Below the pieces are notes generated by a model. It searched no databases and was not told the origin of the DNA. It saw only the letters and a program-made list of their open reading frames with translations. A stretch of 64,000 bases of DNA from Cokeromyces recurvatus (Eukaryota; Mucoromycota; Mucoromycetes; Mucorales; Mucoraceae). The stretch lies in contig NW_026251393.1 in the NCBI RefSeq assembly GCF_025118155.1, forward strand, positions 886,001 to 950,000. The letters are read 5' to 3'. The translations under genes and the position numbers were made by a program. This document shows, in pieces, positions 49,367-60,604 of this stretch (the first letter of the stretch is position 1; every line of letters starts with the position of its first letter).

Positions 49367-50726
49367 TTGATCCAATAATCTTCCATAAACGAAAACGTAT
49401 CCAACTTGTTGGCGAGAAAATAAATAAAGACCAACCTTCAAATTGAACCTGGGTATTATTGTTATTATGCTGCTGCTGCCAACCTCCTTCTTCAATATAT
49501 CGTTTAATGTATTTATAGAATTTGTGAAAATAACGTTTTATAGATTGGTTTTTTTTAATCTTATATTTTTGTTGTCTTATAGATGGCAATAATGGATCTC
49601 TCTCGGTAGGTTCCTTATTATCGTCTCTATATCTATTTGTCTCCGAAGCGTTTGGAAGTTGATTTATTGAAGTAGAAGAAAGCATATTTTCAAAGCTATT
49701 GATATGTCTTTTATTATTGGATGTATCATTTAGTAATAACGCTGTTGTATCAGAATGTGTACCATAAGACGCTTCTAGTAATCTTGAAGGCGTATAAATA
49801 ATTGCATTTCCATTTTCCATAATAATAGGGTCATCATGATTTAACTTGATATCTTTACTACTATTTGATCCCTGATATTCATTATTGACTGTCATATTTT
49901 CTTCTTCAGAATTAGTATCCTGCTTTTGTTCTCGATGATATCCTAATCGTAAAACATCAAGGTATTGAGAAAGTGAAGCAATTTCATCAATCGACAAGCG
50001 TGTCTCAACAGGTTCTGTAGCACGACTGTTTACAACGCGTGCTGCCATCTCCGATAATTGGTGAATGATAGCATAGAATGATGAATTATAATAATGCTGC
50101 CTTGTGTTGTTTAGCTTTCTTGTTCGAATACGTGCAATATGAGCTGCTGATAATTGAGCGATACCAGAGAAACCTCTACGTACGCTATGTTCACACTCAT
50201 GTTGATGGTGCTTAAAACTCCAGCAAGCAAAACTCGTTGAAGATGCATTCACAGATCGACTGTGAGTAGATCTTAGTTTATGTGAGATAGATTCATGGTT
50301 ATTTGTACTTAAAAGAGACGAATCGCGTTGATAATATTGGGATTGACTTTGTTCAAAAAGAGAATTAGGCGATTGAATAGAAGCGTCTGAGTTCTCTGAT
50401 CCTCTTTTTCGGAAAGGAGTATTTATAGATAACATTTGCGAATTATCTTCATTATATAGATGACGCGCTATATTCCCATTGGATATACTTCGACGTCTTT
50501 CTAGCTTTTTAAGTTTATCAAGAAGGGGAACATTCTGAAAGAGTAAGAGTTCATCTAATTGTTCCTTTTTCACTAGTGTATCTTTTGTTAATGGCTTTGT
50601 TGATTGTTTATTATAATAATAATAGGGTGACAAAGTAAGTGACACAAAGTCGAGTTGGCTGGAAGTTTCACTCATTTCCTCTTCATTATTATGCGATTGA
50701 TACACGTTTAATGATGGCGAATTCAT
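41709..50726 (-). CDS. CCH1: voltage-gated calcium channel alpha-1 subunit Cch1
   Basis: A 9-kb gene with more than 15 exons, encoding a channel of roughly 2,000 residues. The N-terminus (about 450 residues) is Ser/Asn-rich and cytosolic. Four six-helix domains follow. Pore segments read ILTVISTENWTDVLY (I), FQIMTGENWTDILY (II), LFECASGEGWV (III) and FRITTGENW (IV), giving Glu at all four filter positions. S4 segments include YIRILSILRSLRIINY (III) and GIAFRLAQRNESLDTLFRS (IV). After domain IV comes an EF-hand-like stretch (WATVDPKATGYISVSQV) and a long basic, Ser-rich tail ending NSPISQN. Cch1 works with Mid1 in calcium uptake during stress and cell-wall damage. In the domain I pore loop the frame breaks once at a C6 run (plus strand 47948-47953). 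I took the first in-frame ATG, at 50726. Confidence 0.92.
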
Positions 50727-50905
50727 ATCATCTCCCTCTTTTTTCAAAGCTAAAAATTATGCGTGTCTATTTATAAGAAAAATAAAATAAATAATAAAGA
50801 AAAAAAAAAAAAAAAAGAAATCGAACTTTTATTACAGGGAGCCTCTTTTTTTTTTTTTTTACCATTCGTATATTATTGTTTCCTAAATTCTGAAACCATA
50901 AAAAT

Positions 50906-50953
<48 letters not shown>

Positions 50954-50963
50954 GTTAATAATC
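50727..50963. promoter_or_regulatory. bidirectional promoter CCH1 / unknown gene
   Basis: A 237-bp head-to-head interval with a T40 tract at about 50909-50948, 15 bp before the downstream ATG. Confidence 0.5.
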
Positions 50964-51523
50964 ATGAATTTTTCATGTGGTTGCATATTTGATAGGAAAG
51001 TGAAAGAACCTCATTTTAAAAAATCAAAATACTTTGAAGACTTGAGCGCAAGTTTTGCTATTAACGCAAAAAATGAACAACTAGGAGCACAGTAATAATC
51101 CCTCCTTTTTTTTTTTTTGTTCTATTATATTATTGACTAATTCCTTTACTTGTTAGTTATTCTTGGTTAGTTCAAATGCATAAAGTACCAGCTAATGTAC
51201 AACATCCTTATATTGAGGCAACATTTGAAAATCCAACTGATCCTAAAGATCCTATCATTGTTCCTGCTGTTCAACTTAAATCAGAACAAGACCATTTCCA
51301 ATACCCCCGTTATTATTTTATTTCTCCTGCACTAGGTGCCCTGGACTGTAAATTATACAACATTAAATTAACGGCTTATTCTGACAAGTCAAAAACAAAA
51401 TTAATAGCAGAACATGAAAATCAAATACTATCACGTATTAATTCTGAATCGTGTGTCAAATCTGAATTTATGGAAAAAATGCGTGCAGCAACAAAACAGG
51501 CTGAATGGGAAACCAGACAATAA
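50964..51523 (+). CDS. protein of unknown function
   Basis: Two exons, 50964-51091 and 51157-51523, joined in phase (donor GTAATA, acceptor TTGTTAG), encode about 164 residues. Exon 1 starts MNFSCGCIFDRKVKEPHF and exon 2 continues HYSWLVQMHKVPANVQHPY, then IEATFENPTDPKDPI, then YPRYYFISPALGALDCKLYN. The predicted character is a beta-rich soluble domain followed by a charged helix (EFMEKMRAATKQAEWE). A C-x-C pair near the N-terminus could be lipidated or bind metal. I do not recognise a family. It ends 56 bp from the QNG1 stop. Confidence 0.6.
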
Positions 51524-51579
51524 TAAAACTTTGTTTTAGTTTATTTTTATTTTATTTTTTTTTCTGTACATTTATTATT

Positions 51580-52753
51580 TTAAAACATGACTGTATCTCT
51601 TAATTGCAAACGTGGTACTTTTCTGTAGTCTCCAACTTTACCCAATCTCCATAAATATACATCCAAACCACCTGTTGTCATGTTATGAGTAGATCCAACC
51701 CCTGAACGAGCCATTCTCACAATCTCATCACAAGCAACAATAGCAGCAGCACGTAAAGTAGTTGCTGTTTGAACGTCTAACTCGAGATGATTCACAATGT
51801 CTTGTTGCCATGTTTCAGGCATCTCAATAATTCCTAAATGAGCTAACATAGTAGGGATTACATTATCAGAGAAAATAGTAAGTGTGTCAATGTCCTTGAA
51901 GTCAAATAATTCTGGTAACTGTTCTTTAAATGTAAACCAAAGATGGTAAACAATGATTTGTGCTTTCTTATAAATATAAACCAAATCATCGGATTCTTCT
52001 GAAAATTGATAACAATCGGCAAGACCGGGAAAGGCTCTAACAAAATGTTCAACAAGACTTACAGCATTTTGAGGGTTTTCTTTGACGTGAGTCAAGATGA
52101 AATGAGCTAAATCCTTATAATTATTAGCTAATAAATATTCGCCTGTTGTATTTAGAACTGTTGTTAATCCAGCTGCAAAAGGTTTTAAAGGAGTAGGTTC
52201 TGTCATTGTCACAAAATCTAATTTTTCATGTCGAACTTCGCGATCAATAGGGATTTGAAACATTTCGGCTACATCAAAGATGGTAGTATTTTTAAATGTC
52301 TCGGCTGTCATAGGCTTTCCACCAATATGAAAATACATGGCACCGAATCGAATAGTATCAAAAGCACTAATGGTTTTGTTATGTTAAGTTTTTTTTTTCT
52401 TCTCATTCTTTCAAAGAAAAAAAAATACTTTTTAATTACCCTCTACCAGTTAATTCATGAAGAGGAACTCGATATCCACTACCAAAGTTTAACAAATCAA
52501 TTAAAGTAATAAAGTTTAATTCATCTTCTACTGTCTCAAATCTAAGTGGCATTTTAATAGTTGAATCATAAGCCAATTCTTCATATTCCAACTTGTCCAA
52601 TTTTGTTAAAAAGTCTTCAATACCTTTTTGTGAAATTTTGATAGGACTTTTTTCAACAAAGGCATGACAGGACGAGCGTACTGCTTCAATAATATTTCCT
52701 TTGGGTACTTCTTTAGTAGCAAAAGGATTCATCTCGTTTGTGCTTGAAGCCAT
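51580..52753 (-). CDS. QNG1: queuosine 5'-phosphate N-glycosylase / hydrolase (queuosine salvage protein, DUF2419)
   Basis: Two exons: 52753 to about 52440, and about 52368-51580. The frame encodes about 355 residues, normal for the family. Motifs seen: EAVRSSCHAFVEKSPIKIS, then NFITLIDLLNFGSGYRVPLH, then GAMYFHIGGKPMTAETFKN, and near the C-terminus GGLDVYLWRLGKVGDYRKVP. Qng1 releases queuine from queuosine or its 5'-phosphate so that it can be put into tRNAs with GUN anticodons. Fungi cannot make queuine and rely on salvage. The tRNA-Asn(GUU) at 7.8 kb would be a substrate of the downstream modification. The junction keeps frame (GG|T). Confidence 0.93.
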
Positions 52754-53291
52754 TTTTTTTTATAATCAATATGGATTAAAAGTAAATAAAATAAGAAAAT
52801 AAAATTTTATATTCATGCCACTGTGTCATTTATAAAAAAAGAAAAAAAAAAAAGCACTCCGGTAGTAAATAATTGATTGGCTAATACGTGATACCTAAAA
52901 TGAATCTTCTGTCATCAAAAATCACAAAGAGGATGGATCAAAGGTAAAGAAAAGAAAACACTCATTATCTTTTAGAAAGAAACAGTGTCAGAGTATAAAA
53001 GTTGTTTAGCTTCCATTTTATTAATAACTAAAGGGAGTATTCTAATATGCCTTACAAAAACCTATAATGTGGGTCATTTCCCTTTTTTTTTAATAATAAT
53101 ATAAAATGTATTGCTAGTTATATGGTACATGTCCAATATGTATAGGCTTCTTCCTAAATACATTAGATGATTAAAAAAGATCATTAATGGTTTACATGTT
53201 TAGTATTGTTACATTTAACTGATCAAAACAACTATTTATTAAAAAAAAGGGGATATATTTTAAAAGTTCTGTCAACCAATTATCCAATCCG

Positions 53292-53327
<36 letters not shown>

Positions 53328-53393
53328 ACTTCGTTTTTAATTTTTCTTTTTTTTTTTTTTTTTTCTTTTTTTTTTAGTAATCTACAATCAAAA
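52754..53393. promoter_or_regulatory. divergent intergenic region QNG1/DPB3-like
   Basis: A 640-bp head-to-head interval. It holds an ATTGG pentamer near 52874, and T tracts at about 53293-53326 and 53347-53364 just upstream of the downstream ATG. Confidence 0.5.
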
Positions 53394-54198
53394 ATGGCTT
53401 CAGATCCGGTTGACAATGTACAAGAAGTAGCAACAACAACTCCAAAATCTACACAAAAAGTAGTGATTGAACGAGTTCCAGGCACAACCATGTTACCCAT
53501 AGCCAGAGTCAAACGCGTTATCAAAGAAGATAAAGACATTGCACTGATCAATGCTGAAGCAACCTTTTGTATTGCTTATGCAACAGTACGTTTTACTTTT
53601 AGTTTGATTTTTTTTTTAAGAAAAATAAATTAACAAAAGCATTACTTTATTATTTACTTTACGCATAGGAACTATTTTTAGAGTACCTTGTAACAGAAGC
53701 TTTTTCAAAGGCTAAAAAAGAAAAAAGAAAGACTATATATTATAGAGATTTATGTAAGGAATTATGCAAGATTGATGTTGAATATGGTCATGATCTAATT
53801 ATATATATGTGTATATATATATATATATATTGTTTGTGTGCGTGTGTGTGTGTGCAATAGCTAGTTCAGTCAAAGAAATAGAACATTTTGAATTTTTAGA
53901 AGATGTCATACCACCTACTATGACACTCAAATCAGCTATTGAAAAGCGTAAGGCAGCACTTAATGAAGATACACCTTCAATTGCTTCACCAACTAAGAAA
54001 CAAAAGTCTTCGGTAACAAAAACAGATCATGCAAGTGATGAAGAAGAAACAGGAGGAAAAGCAGAAGCAGAAACAGAAGCAGAAGCAGAAGCAGAAACAG
54101 AAGTAGAGGAAGAAGAAGATATTACCACTGCTACAGCCACTGCAGATGAAGATAATGATGAAGAAGACGATGATACAATGATGGAGGATGCAAAATAA
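53394..54198 (+). CDS. histone-fold protein of the Dpb3/POLE4 type
   Basis: Three exons, 53394-53585, 53669-53753 and 53861-54198. The histone fold covers about residues 30-105: TTMLPIARVKRVIKEDKD, ALINAEATFCIAYATELFLE, KKEKRKTIYYRDLSSSVKEI, EHFEFLEDVIPP. The P-x-ARVKRVIK start, EATFCIA helix and RKTIxYRDL are typical of POLE4/Dpb3 and the related CHRAC-15 proteins. Such proteins pair with a Dpb4/POLE3-type partner in DNA polymerase epsilon or in ISW2/CHRAC remodellers; which complex applies here cannot be told. The C-terminus is a Glu/Asp/Ala-rich acidic tail with an imperfect EAEA repeat, usual for Dpb3. Confidence 0.82.
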
Positions 54199-54346
54199 GG
54201 AAAAGCTTTTTTTTTTTATGTCATGTGTATAGGGTAAACGGAGATTTGATTGTCTTTGTACAACAAGAAAATAGATACTTAATCTGAATTTTATATAAAA
54301 TACTCTTTTCTTTTCTTTCCTTTTCTTTTAATAAAATATCATATCA

Positions 54347-55237
54347 ATGCTTCGTTATAATAGATTTACTATTACTAAAATATCAAAGAGTACATCCTCT
54401 GTATGGTCTCGTCCCTTTTCTGTCACTACTTCTTCTAAGAATGATACTACTGGAAGTAATAACAGTAATGGGTTTCTAAAATCTGTTCTTTATGGCAAAG
54501 AATTAGATGGAGCAGGGAATGTATTAGCACCACTTGAAAGTAATACAACACATTCAAAGACCTTAGCTAGAGGCAAATATGTTCATGAGATGCAAAGTAA
54601 ATAAACATATATAATCTATACACATATACCTTTTATTTATTTACTTATTTATATACTATGATTAGTTCATAGAGTGAAGCCAGAAAAAGTAGAGGAATAC
54701 ATTCGTCTTACGTAAGTGAATATATATATGTATTTATATAAACGAATTCTAATGTCTTCACATTGTTTGTATGTATAGATCTATTCATTATCCTCGTATT
54801 GCAAATGATCTCGAAAATAATGTTCATTTATGCGGTAGTTGGGAAACAGTGATTGGTGAACAAGATACATTTGGTACATACATAAAAGTAATAAACACAT
54901 ATTTATACCTAACCTATTCTAAATGTAGTTCATATTTGGGAATATAAAGGATATCCCGGTCATCAACAAACTTTAGAGAGATTATCTCAAGATAAGGCTT
55001 ATGAACAATTTATTAAAGATCTCAGACCTTTATTAGTTTCACGAGAAAATAACATTATGCTTGAATTTTCTTTCTGGAAGACATTGCCACCGCAAGTAAC
55101 AAATGGTATTTATGAGTTACGTAAATATAACTTGAAGGTAAATAATACGAATGTATGTGAATATTAGACACGATGCTTATTTTATTTTATTATTTTAGCC
55201 AGGCAATTTACTTGAATGGGAATATTATTGGTAGGAT

Positions 55238-55279
<42 letters not shown>

Positions 55280-55730
55280 AATAATCCAAGTAATACTAAA
55301 ATGTCTATCTATTTGTATACTTTTATAGGCGAAAAGGTCTTGAATGTCGCAGTCAATTTTGTAAGCCAGTTGGAGCATGGTTTAGCCAATTAGGAAATTT
55401 GCATACTGTTCAACATATGTGGACTTATCCGTAAGTATTTTATATATTTATATCTGGGCAATTTTAAAGTAATATCTATTACACGATGTAGTGATCTTCA
55501 AACAAGAAAGATGACTAGAGAAGAGGCTTGGAAAGTTGAAGGGTGGTCTGATACAGTTTATAAGACAGGTAATAATCTATACACACACACATACACACAC
55601 ATGTATATATATATATATATATATATAAGCCTATAGTAATACGTGATATTTACATTTATTTATAGTACGCTTGGTTGATAGTATGCATTCTTATATTTTG
55701 AAGCCTTTAGATTATAGCCCATTAAAATAA
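54347..55730 (+). CDS. NIPSNAP-family mitochondrial protein
   Basis: About seven exons. The ATG at 54347 opens a presequence-like leader rich in Ser, Thr, Arg and Lys. Two NIPSNAP (ferredoxin-like) domains follow: YVHEMQ with HRVKPEKVEEYIRLT, CGSWETVIGEQDTFVHIWEY and GYPGHQQTLERLSQD, then GIYELRKYNLKPGNLLEWE, YYWRKGLECR, VGAWFSQLGNLHTVQHMW and a final LKPLDYSPLK. NIPSNAP1/2 in animals are matrix proteins that appear on damaged mitochondria as mitophagy signals; the fungal role is unknown. Each junction I checked keeps phase. One intron holds a T tract of about 34 nt. Confidence 0.92.
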
Positions 55731-55877
55731 GATTATGTTTATTATGTAATAAAAAAAAAAGAGGAAGGGATGCTTTATGATATTCACAAATATTATCAAG
55801 TATTATGTAAAAATATATATATATATGTATAAATATATATTATTTATATGTGTATGTATAGAAGAAAAATATACAAA
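55731..55877. other. convergent spacer
   Basis: A 147-bp tail-to-tail interval with A10 and (TA)n runs. No feature beyond likely polyadenylation signals. Confidence 0.5.
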
Positions 55878-57530
55878 CTAATGAGCCATCATATTATTTC
55901 GATGTATATTTGTATTTCCATTTGATTCACGATGACTACGCGTGATACGTCCTTCATCATATAACATATTTGATCTAGGACCAAAACGTCTTTGAAATTT
56001 AATTAGTTTCCGTGTAAGCATATCCATAATTTCAAAGGATGATTGATTTTCTTTATCCACTGCTTCTTCATCAGATTCTAATGGAATTGTACTTGCACTA
56101 CTTAAAGAATCATTATCATCATCATCATTATTATCATTATCAAAAGGAGTATTGTTATTTATGACAGTTGATATTAAACCATGGCCTGCACGGTTTATCG
56201 ATACATGATCCTCTTTTGTAGCCATCTCTACTTGAATTGAACTAATGTATTCCAATATTTGATTTGCACGTCTATTCATTTCTGATAAACTCATACGCAC
56301 ATGAGGTTGTCGTGTTTTCGCTGGCGGTGAAGCAGCACGCGCCTCTGGTGAAAAATGTTCAAATAAAAGAGTTGCAATACTACTACTACTATGACTATCA
56401 TCTGAATGATTATTAGTGTCATAGAAAGATATATCTGGTGATGCCATAGGTGATGATTCTCTTGTAGGCGTTGATGTTCTTGATCTCGGTTTACCTCTTC
56501 TATTATTTCGATTAGAATAAGTTCGTTTTTTTTCCTCACTTTTAACTGTTTGTTTCTTTAACATTGGCTGTGAAGGTGTCTTTTCAATATCTGATCCTAT
56601 TTTCAAAGTAATAACATGTTAATATCATTCTATATATATATGTAAAACTCCCTTTTTAATATTCATATCTTACCATCATGTTCCTTTATTTCAGTAGGTG
56701 TAGCAGTAGCAGTCATAGTGACTTCATCTTGACTTGCTACTGTAGAAGAAGCTGGTTCTGATTTTTCATCAATTGTATCTGGCACTTGAATTTCTAATCC
56801 TCTTTTTCTTTTGTTTATTTGCTCTTCATTATTTGCTGATATATCATCTTTATGAGCTTCATACATTTCTAATGCATCTCTTGCTGCTAATACATCTTCT
56901 AAAGACATACTTGCTTCTCGACTATTTAAAGTGGTTCGTTTCTTGGGTGTTCTTTCTAAAGAAATATATTGACGTTTCACTCTATATACATACATTAGTT
57001 TGAATAATGTTAAATTACATATAGTCTATTTACCTTCCATTATAACTGCTAACTATTTTATGGTTTTCAGGTTTACATAATTCACAATAATAATGATCTG
57101 GAATGTTAGGCTGATCAAGGCCCATGCATTCACAATGCTGCCAAACTTCGCATTTATCACATTGAACCATTAAACCCATATTATCTAAGATGAAATAACA
57201 TGTGTTTAAGTATCCACATAGTATATCGATATATACATCAACTTACGAGTCTCACCGCATACACATCGAGTTGTTGAACTGCTATCTGTACTATTATCTT
57301 CAGAAACATATTGTAATGATCTTCTTCTTCTTCTTCTTCTACGTTTTTTTGTTGTTTGTTGTTGTTGTTGTTGCTGTTGTTGAGTCTTTCTTCTTCTTCC
57401 TACATTACTGTTTAAAGCTTTACCAATACTACCACCTCTTCTATGTAAGACTTGTGATAAATAAGTTATAAGCACTCTTTTTTTTTTTTTTTTTTTAATT
57501 CTAATAATTAATTTATTTATTTTTACCCAT
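55878..57530 (-). CDS. PHD-finger protein, Cti6-like
   Basis: The clear part starts in an exon near 57440 with [20 protein letters not shown], a Gln9 run, an Arg-rich run, then [10 protein letters not shown]. The next exon gives [19 protein letters not shown] and [16 protein letters not shown], completing a Cys4-His-Cys3 PHD finger. The long C-terminal part is Ser/Thr/Asp-rich with basic patches and a [11 protein letters not shown] run. Cti6 is the H3K4me3-reading PHD subunit of the Rpd3L histone deacetylase complex; the motif and Gln/Arg-rich context fit, but other PHD proteins are possible. The start is uncertain: an ATGG mini-exon at 57530-57527 spliced to the AG before TCTTACATAG would give MVLHRRGG in frame. 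A TATAAAAG at 57544-57551 is awkwardly close to that ATG. Confidence 0.78.
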
Positions 57531-57613
57531 TTACTGTTCTCGTCTTTTATAGTATATGTGTATTTGGTATGAGAAGAAAAAAAAAAAGCGATAAATAAAT
57601 ACTTCTGTATATG

Positions 57614-57653
<40 letters not shown>

Positions 57654-58414
57654 GAATTGTTATGGGACTGCTTTTTCTTGATTTGGACAATGGGGTTTGA
57701 ATTTACAAAAACAAATGAAATATAAGAAATCAACCAATGGTAAGCAGCACATAATTTGAAGAATTACTGAAAACCTGCCATATTATGTAATATGAGGAGA
57801 ATTTGGAAAACAGCCAGTTGATGAAATATAGAATGTGTAGGTAGCCAATGTACAAAGAATGGAGAAGTTGATATTATAATAGAAGGTTTCCCTTTCTTTC
57901 TTTTTTTCTGCATAATAGGATGTGACATCACTTTTATAACACACATATAGAATAAGATAGGATGGAAGCAGCTACTATCGCAGTTTTAAAGATAATTTTA
58001 TGATTCTGCAAATTAAATACGACCTTAACTAACAAAACTAGACTCGAGCAGAGCTGTAAGCAGACAGTGAATGCATAGAAATAAGAAACAATTAGCTTGT
58101 CAATATTTCGACTTGTTGACACTGGATCAAAGTCATTTTAGTTTATGATTATTAATAGAAGAGCTGCTTGAAATTAATATCATATCTTCGGTCAACAGTC
58201 TGTTGAAATAATAATCATAAATACAAACATACATACCTCTTTAATACTTTGCATTCATCTCTTTTCTTCTTGAATGAGGTTCTTCTTCTTTTTATATTCT
58301 AACTTTAGATAGGCACTACTCTTCAATCGAATTTAGAAAGAGTAGGTATAAAAGCATAAACAACAATCCTCATATCTGAACTATGGTTTATCCATCACTA
58401 TAAAGTATTCTTTC

Positions 58415-58460
<46 letters not shown>

Positions 58461-59426
58461 TTCTATCAACTCATACTTGAAGCTCTCATATCCAAGTCAC
58501 ATCTCTTTCTATAGTATAATAATTGCTTGTCATTTTTCAATAGCAGAACACTATGTTCATGAATATTAAACGTACATAAGAGCCTCATTGGAATATGATA
58601 ACTAGTTTTAATTTCATTCTATTCGTTAAATTCCAGACATTCGGATTATTATTTATTCTTTTTTTATGACGTTTGCATTTGCACTTTGCTTTCATCTATG
58701 TTCATTATAGAAGGGAATATAAACAGTTACTATGAAAATAGATAAACAATATAGTGTTTCCCAGCAACTCGTATTTTGTGTGCGTGTGTGAGGGGGAATT
58801 CCTACAGTTCATACTGAAATAAACTCTTTACGTGATTATCCCCACTTGAGGTAGTCTTCTATGTCTTGTTATGTGTACAACTATCTAAATGAACGCGTCT
58901 GATGATTCTATTTCTCATTATTTATGGACACACATGTTATTTACAGAATTAGTATTTTCTAGAACATTTCACCTTATTTTCATGTACTAATAAAGCGTAT
59001 TATAATATCAAATACAATTAACTATTACAGAGTGAATAATTAATGATTTATCATTCCCAACCTTTATATCACACACACACACTATATTTATATACATTTT
59101 TATACATATTTAGAAATGAATAAATTACATGAAATAAATAAAACTAGACTGTAGTCTCTAATATTTGTATAAGAAATTCTGGTTTTGTTAGTAACATTTT
59201 TTTTTGTTTATTATTATTATAATTGCCTTCACTACTACTTTATGGATTGATAAAAGCTTCATTTGGAAAATAAATATTATTATGACTTGATCTCCTTTCA
59301 AATTTGGAAATCCACATTCTCTGAACTTTTTTTTTTTTTAAAACTCATTTTTTTTCATATATTTTTTCATTAAAAAAAATATTTTTTTTTATTGTTTTTT
59401 AATATTTAAGAGGAAAAAAAAAAACC
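57531..59426. other. AT-rich intergenic region
   Basis: No gene seen in 1.9 kb. Contains T tracts at about 57618-57650 and a T43 tract at 58417-58459. It probably holds the upstream regions of both the PHD gene and the zinc-finger gene, which point away from each other. Confidence 0.6.
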
Positions 59427-60603
59427 ATGTCTTTTTCTTCAAATCCTTACCATCATCAACAACAACAACAACAACAACAGCAGCAACAACAGCAGCAACA
59501 TCAACAACAACAACCACTGCCGCCTCGTCTACCACAACACCATCAACTTCAACCAACACAGCAGCATTATTCACAAACACATGTGCAGCTTCCAGCTTAT
59601 AATAATCCTAATGGTTATATGAATAACACTAATTTACCTAGATTACATCAACAACCACTTTATAGTTCATCTCCTCATCAACATCACTATACAACTGTAA
59701 ATAGACCTAATGTGAATACTGCTACTAATCTACCTCCATTACCACCACAGAATACAACTATTATGAATAATAGTAATAACAATAATACAGATCATCATTA
59801 TCCTCACCATCTACCTTCTACATATGAATCTCGTAAATTATATTCTTGTAATGAACCAGGTTGTTCAGAGTATTTTGATCATCCAAATGGTCTACGAATA
59901 CATCAAAGGTATATAAACAAACAAACAACAATAAAATAAAATAACGCTTGATTTAACTTTAAAATAAATGTAGAACTGCTCATAGTAATAGACATGGTGA
60001 AAATGGAAATGATGATCAAGCAAGATCAACACAAAATAGACCTTATGTAATTATTTACTTTTATAAGAAAGGCATTGATACTTATTTTATATTTTTAGGT
60101 TTGCCCTTATGCGGAATGTGGAAAATCATTTACACAATATGGCAATTTGAAGGTAAGGAATAGAAATAGCTTATGTACAATAAATAAATAAACTGATTCT
60201 TTTTTTTTTTTTTTTTTTTTTTTTTATATATATCTATTCAGACACATTCAAGAAAACATACAGGAGAAAGGCCTTATCATGTAAAAGATGACGTTTTTTT
60301 AAATTTTTTTTTTCTTTCTTTCTTTTTACTTATTTTCTTTTTACTAGTGTACTTATGAAGGTTGTGATAAAGCATTTACTCAACTTGGAAATTTAAAAAC
60401 ACACGAAAAGATTCATTGGCCAGTTAAACCATTCATGTGTGCATTTCCTAATTGCGGTAAAGGGTTTACTCAAAGAGGAAATTTAAAGGTAAAATACATA
60501 GAGTGTCTAGATTATGCTTTACTGATAAGCTTGTTATCATGTATACACACTCTATTTTTAATAGACGCATCAAGTTAAAGTACACCAAATAATGCCCCAA
60601 TAA
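59427..60603 (+). CDS. C2H2 zinc-finger transcription factor (four fingers)
   Basis: Six exons. The N-terminal half is low complexity: a Gln/His run encoded by CAA/CAG/CAT repeats, then Pro, Asn and His-rich sequence. Four C2H2 fingers follow, each C-x4-C-x12-H-x3/4-[59 protein letters not shown] and [19 protein letters not shown]. The linkers TGERPYHC and WPVKPFMC are canonical. Several introns fall inside or next to the fingers. Fingers 2-4 share the recognition helix core Q-x-G-N-L-K, so they should read similar triplets. The GenBank-style name cannot be given from sequence alone. The stop at 60601-60603 is one base from the stop of the convergent kinase gene. Confidence 0.9.
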
Positions 60604-60604
60604 T

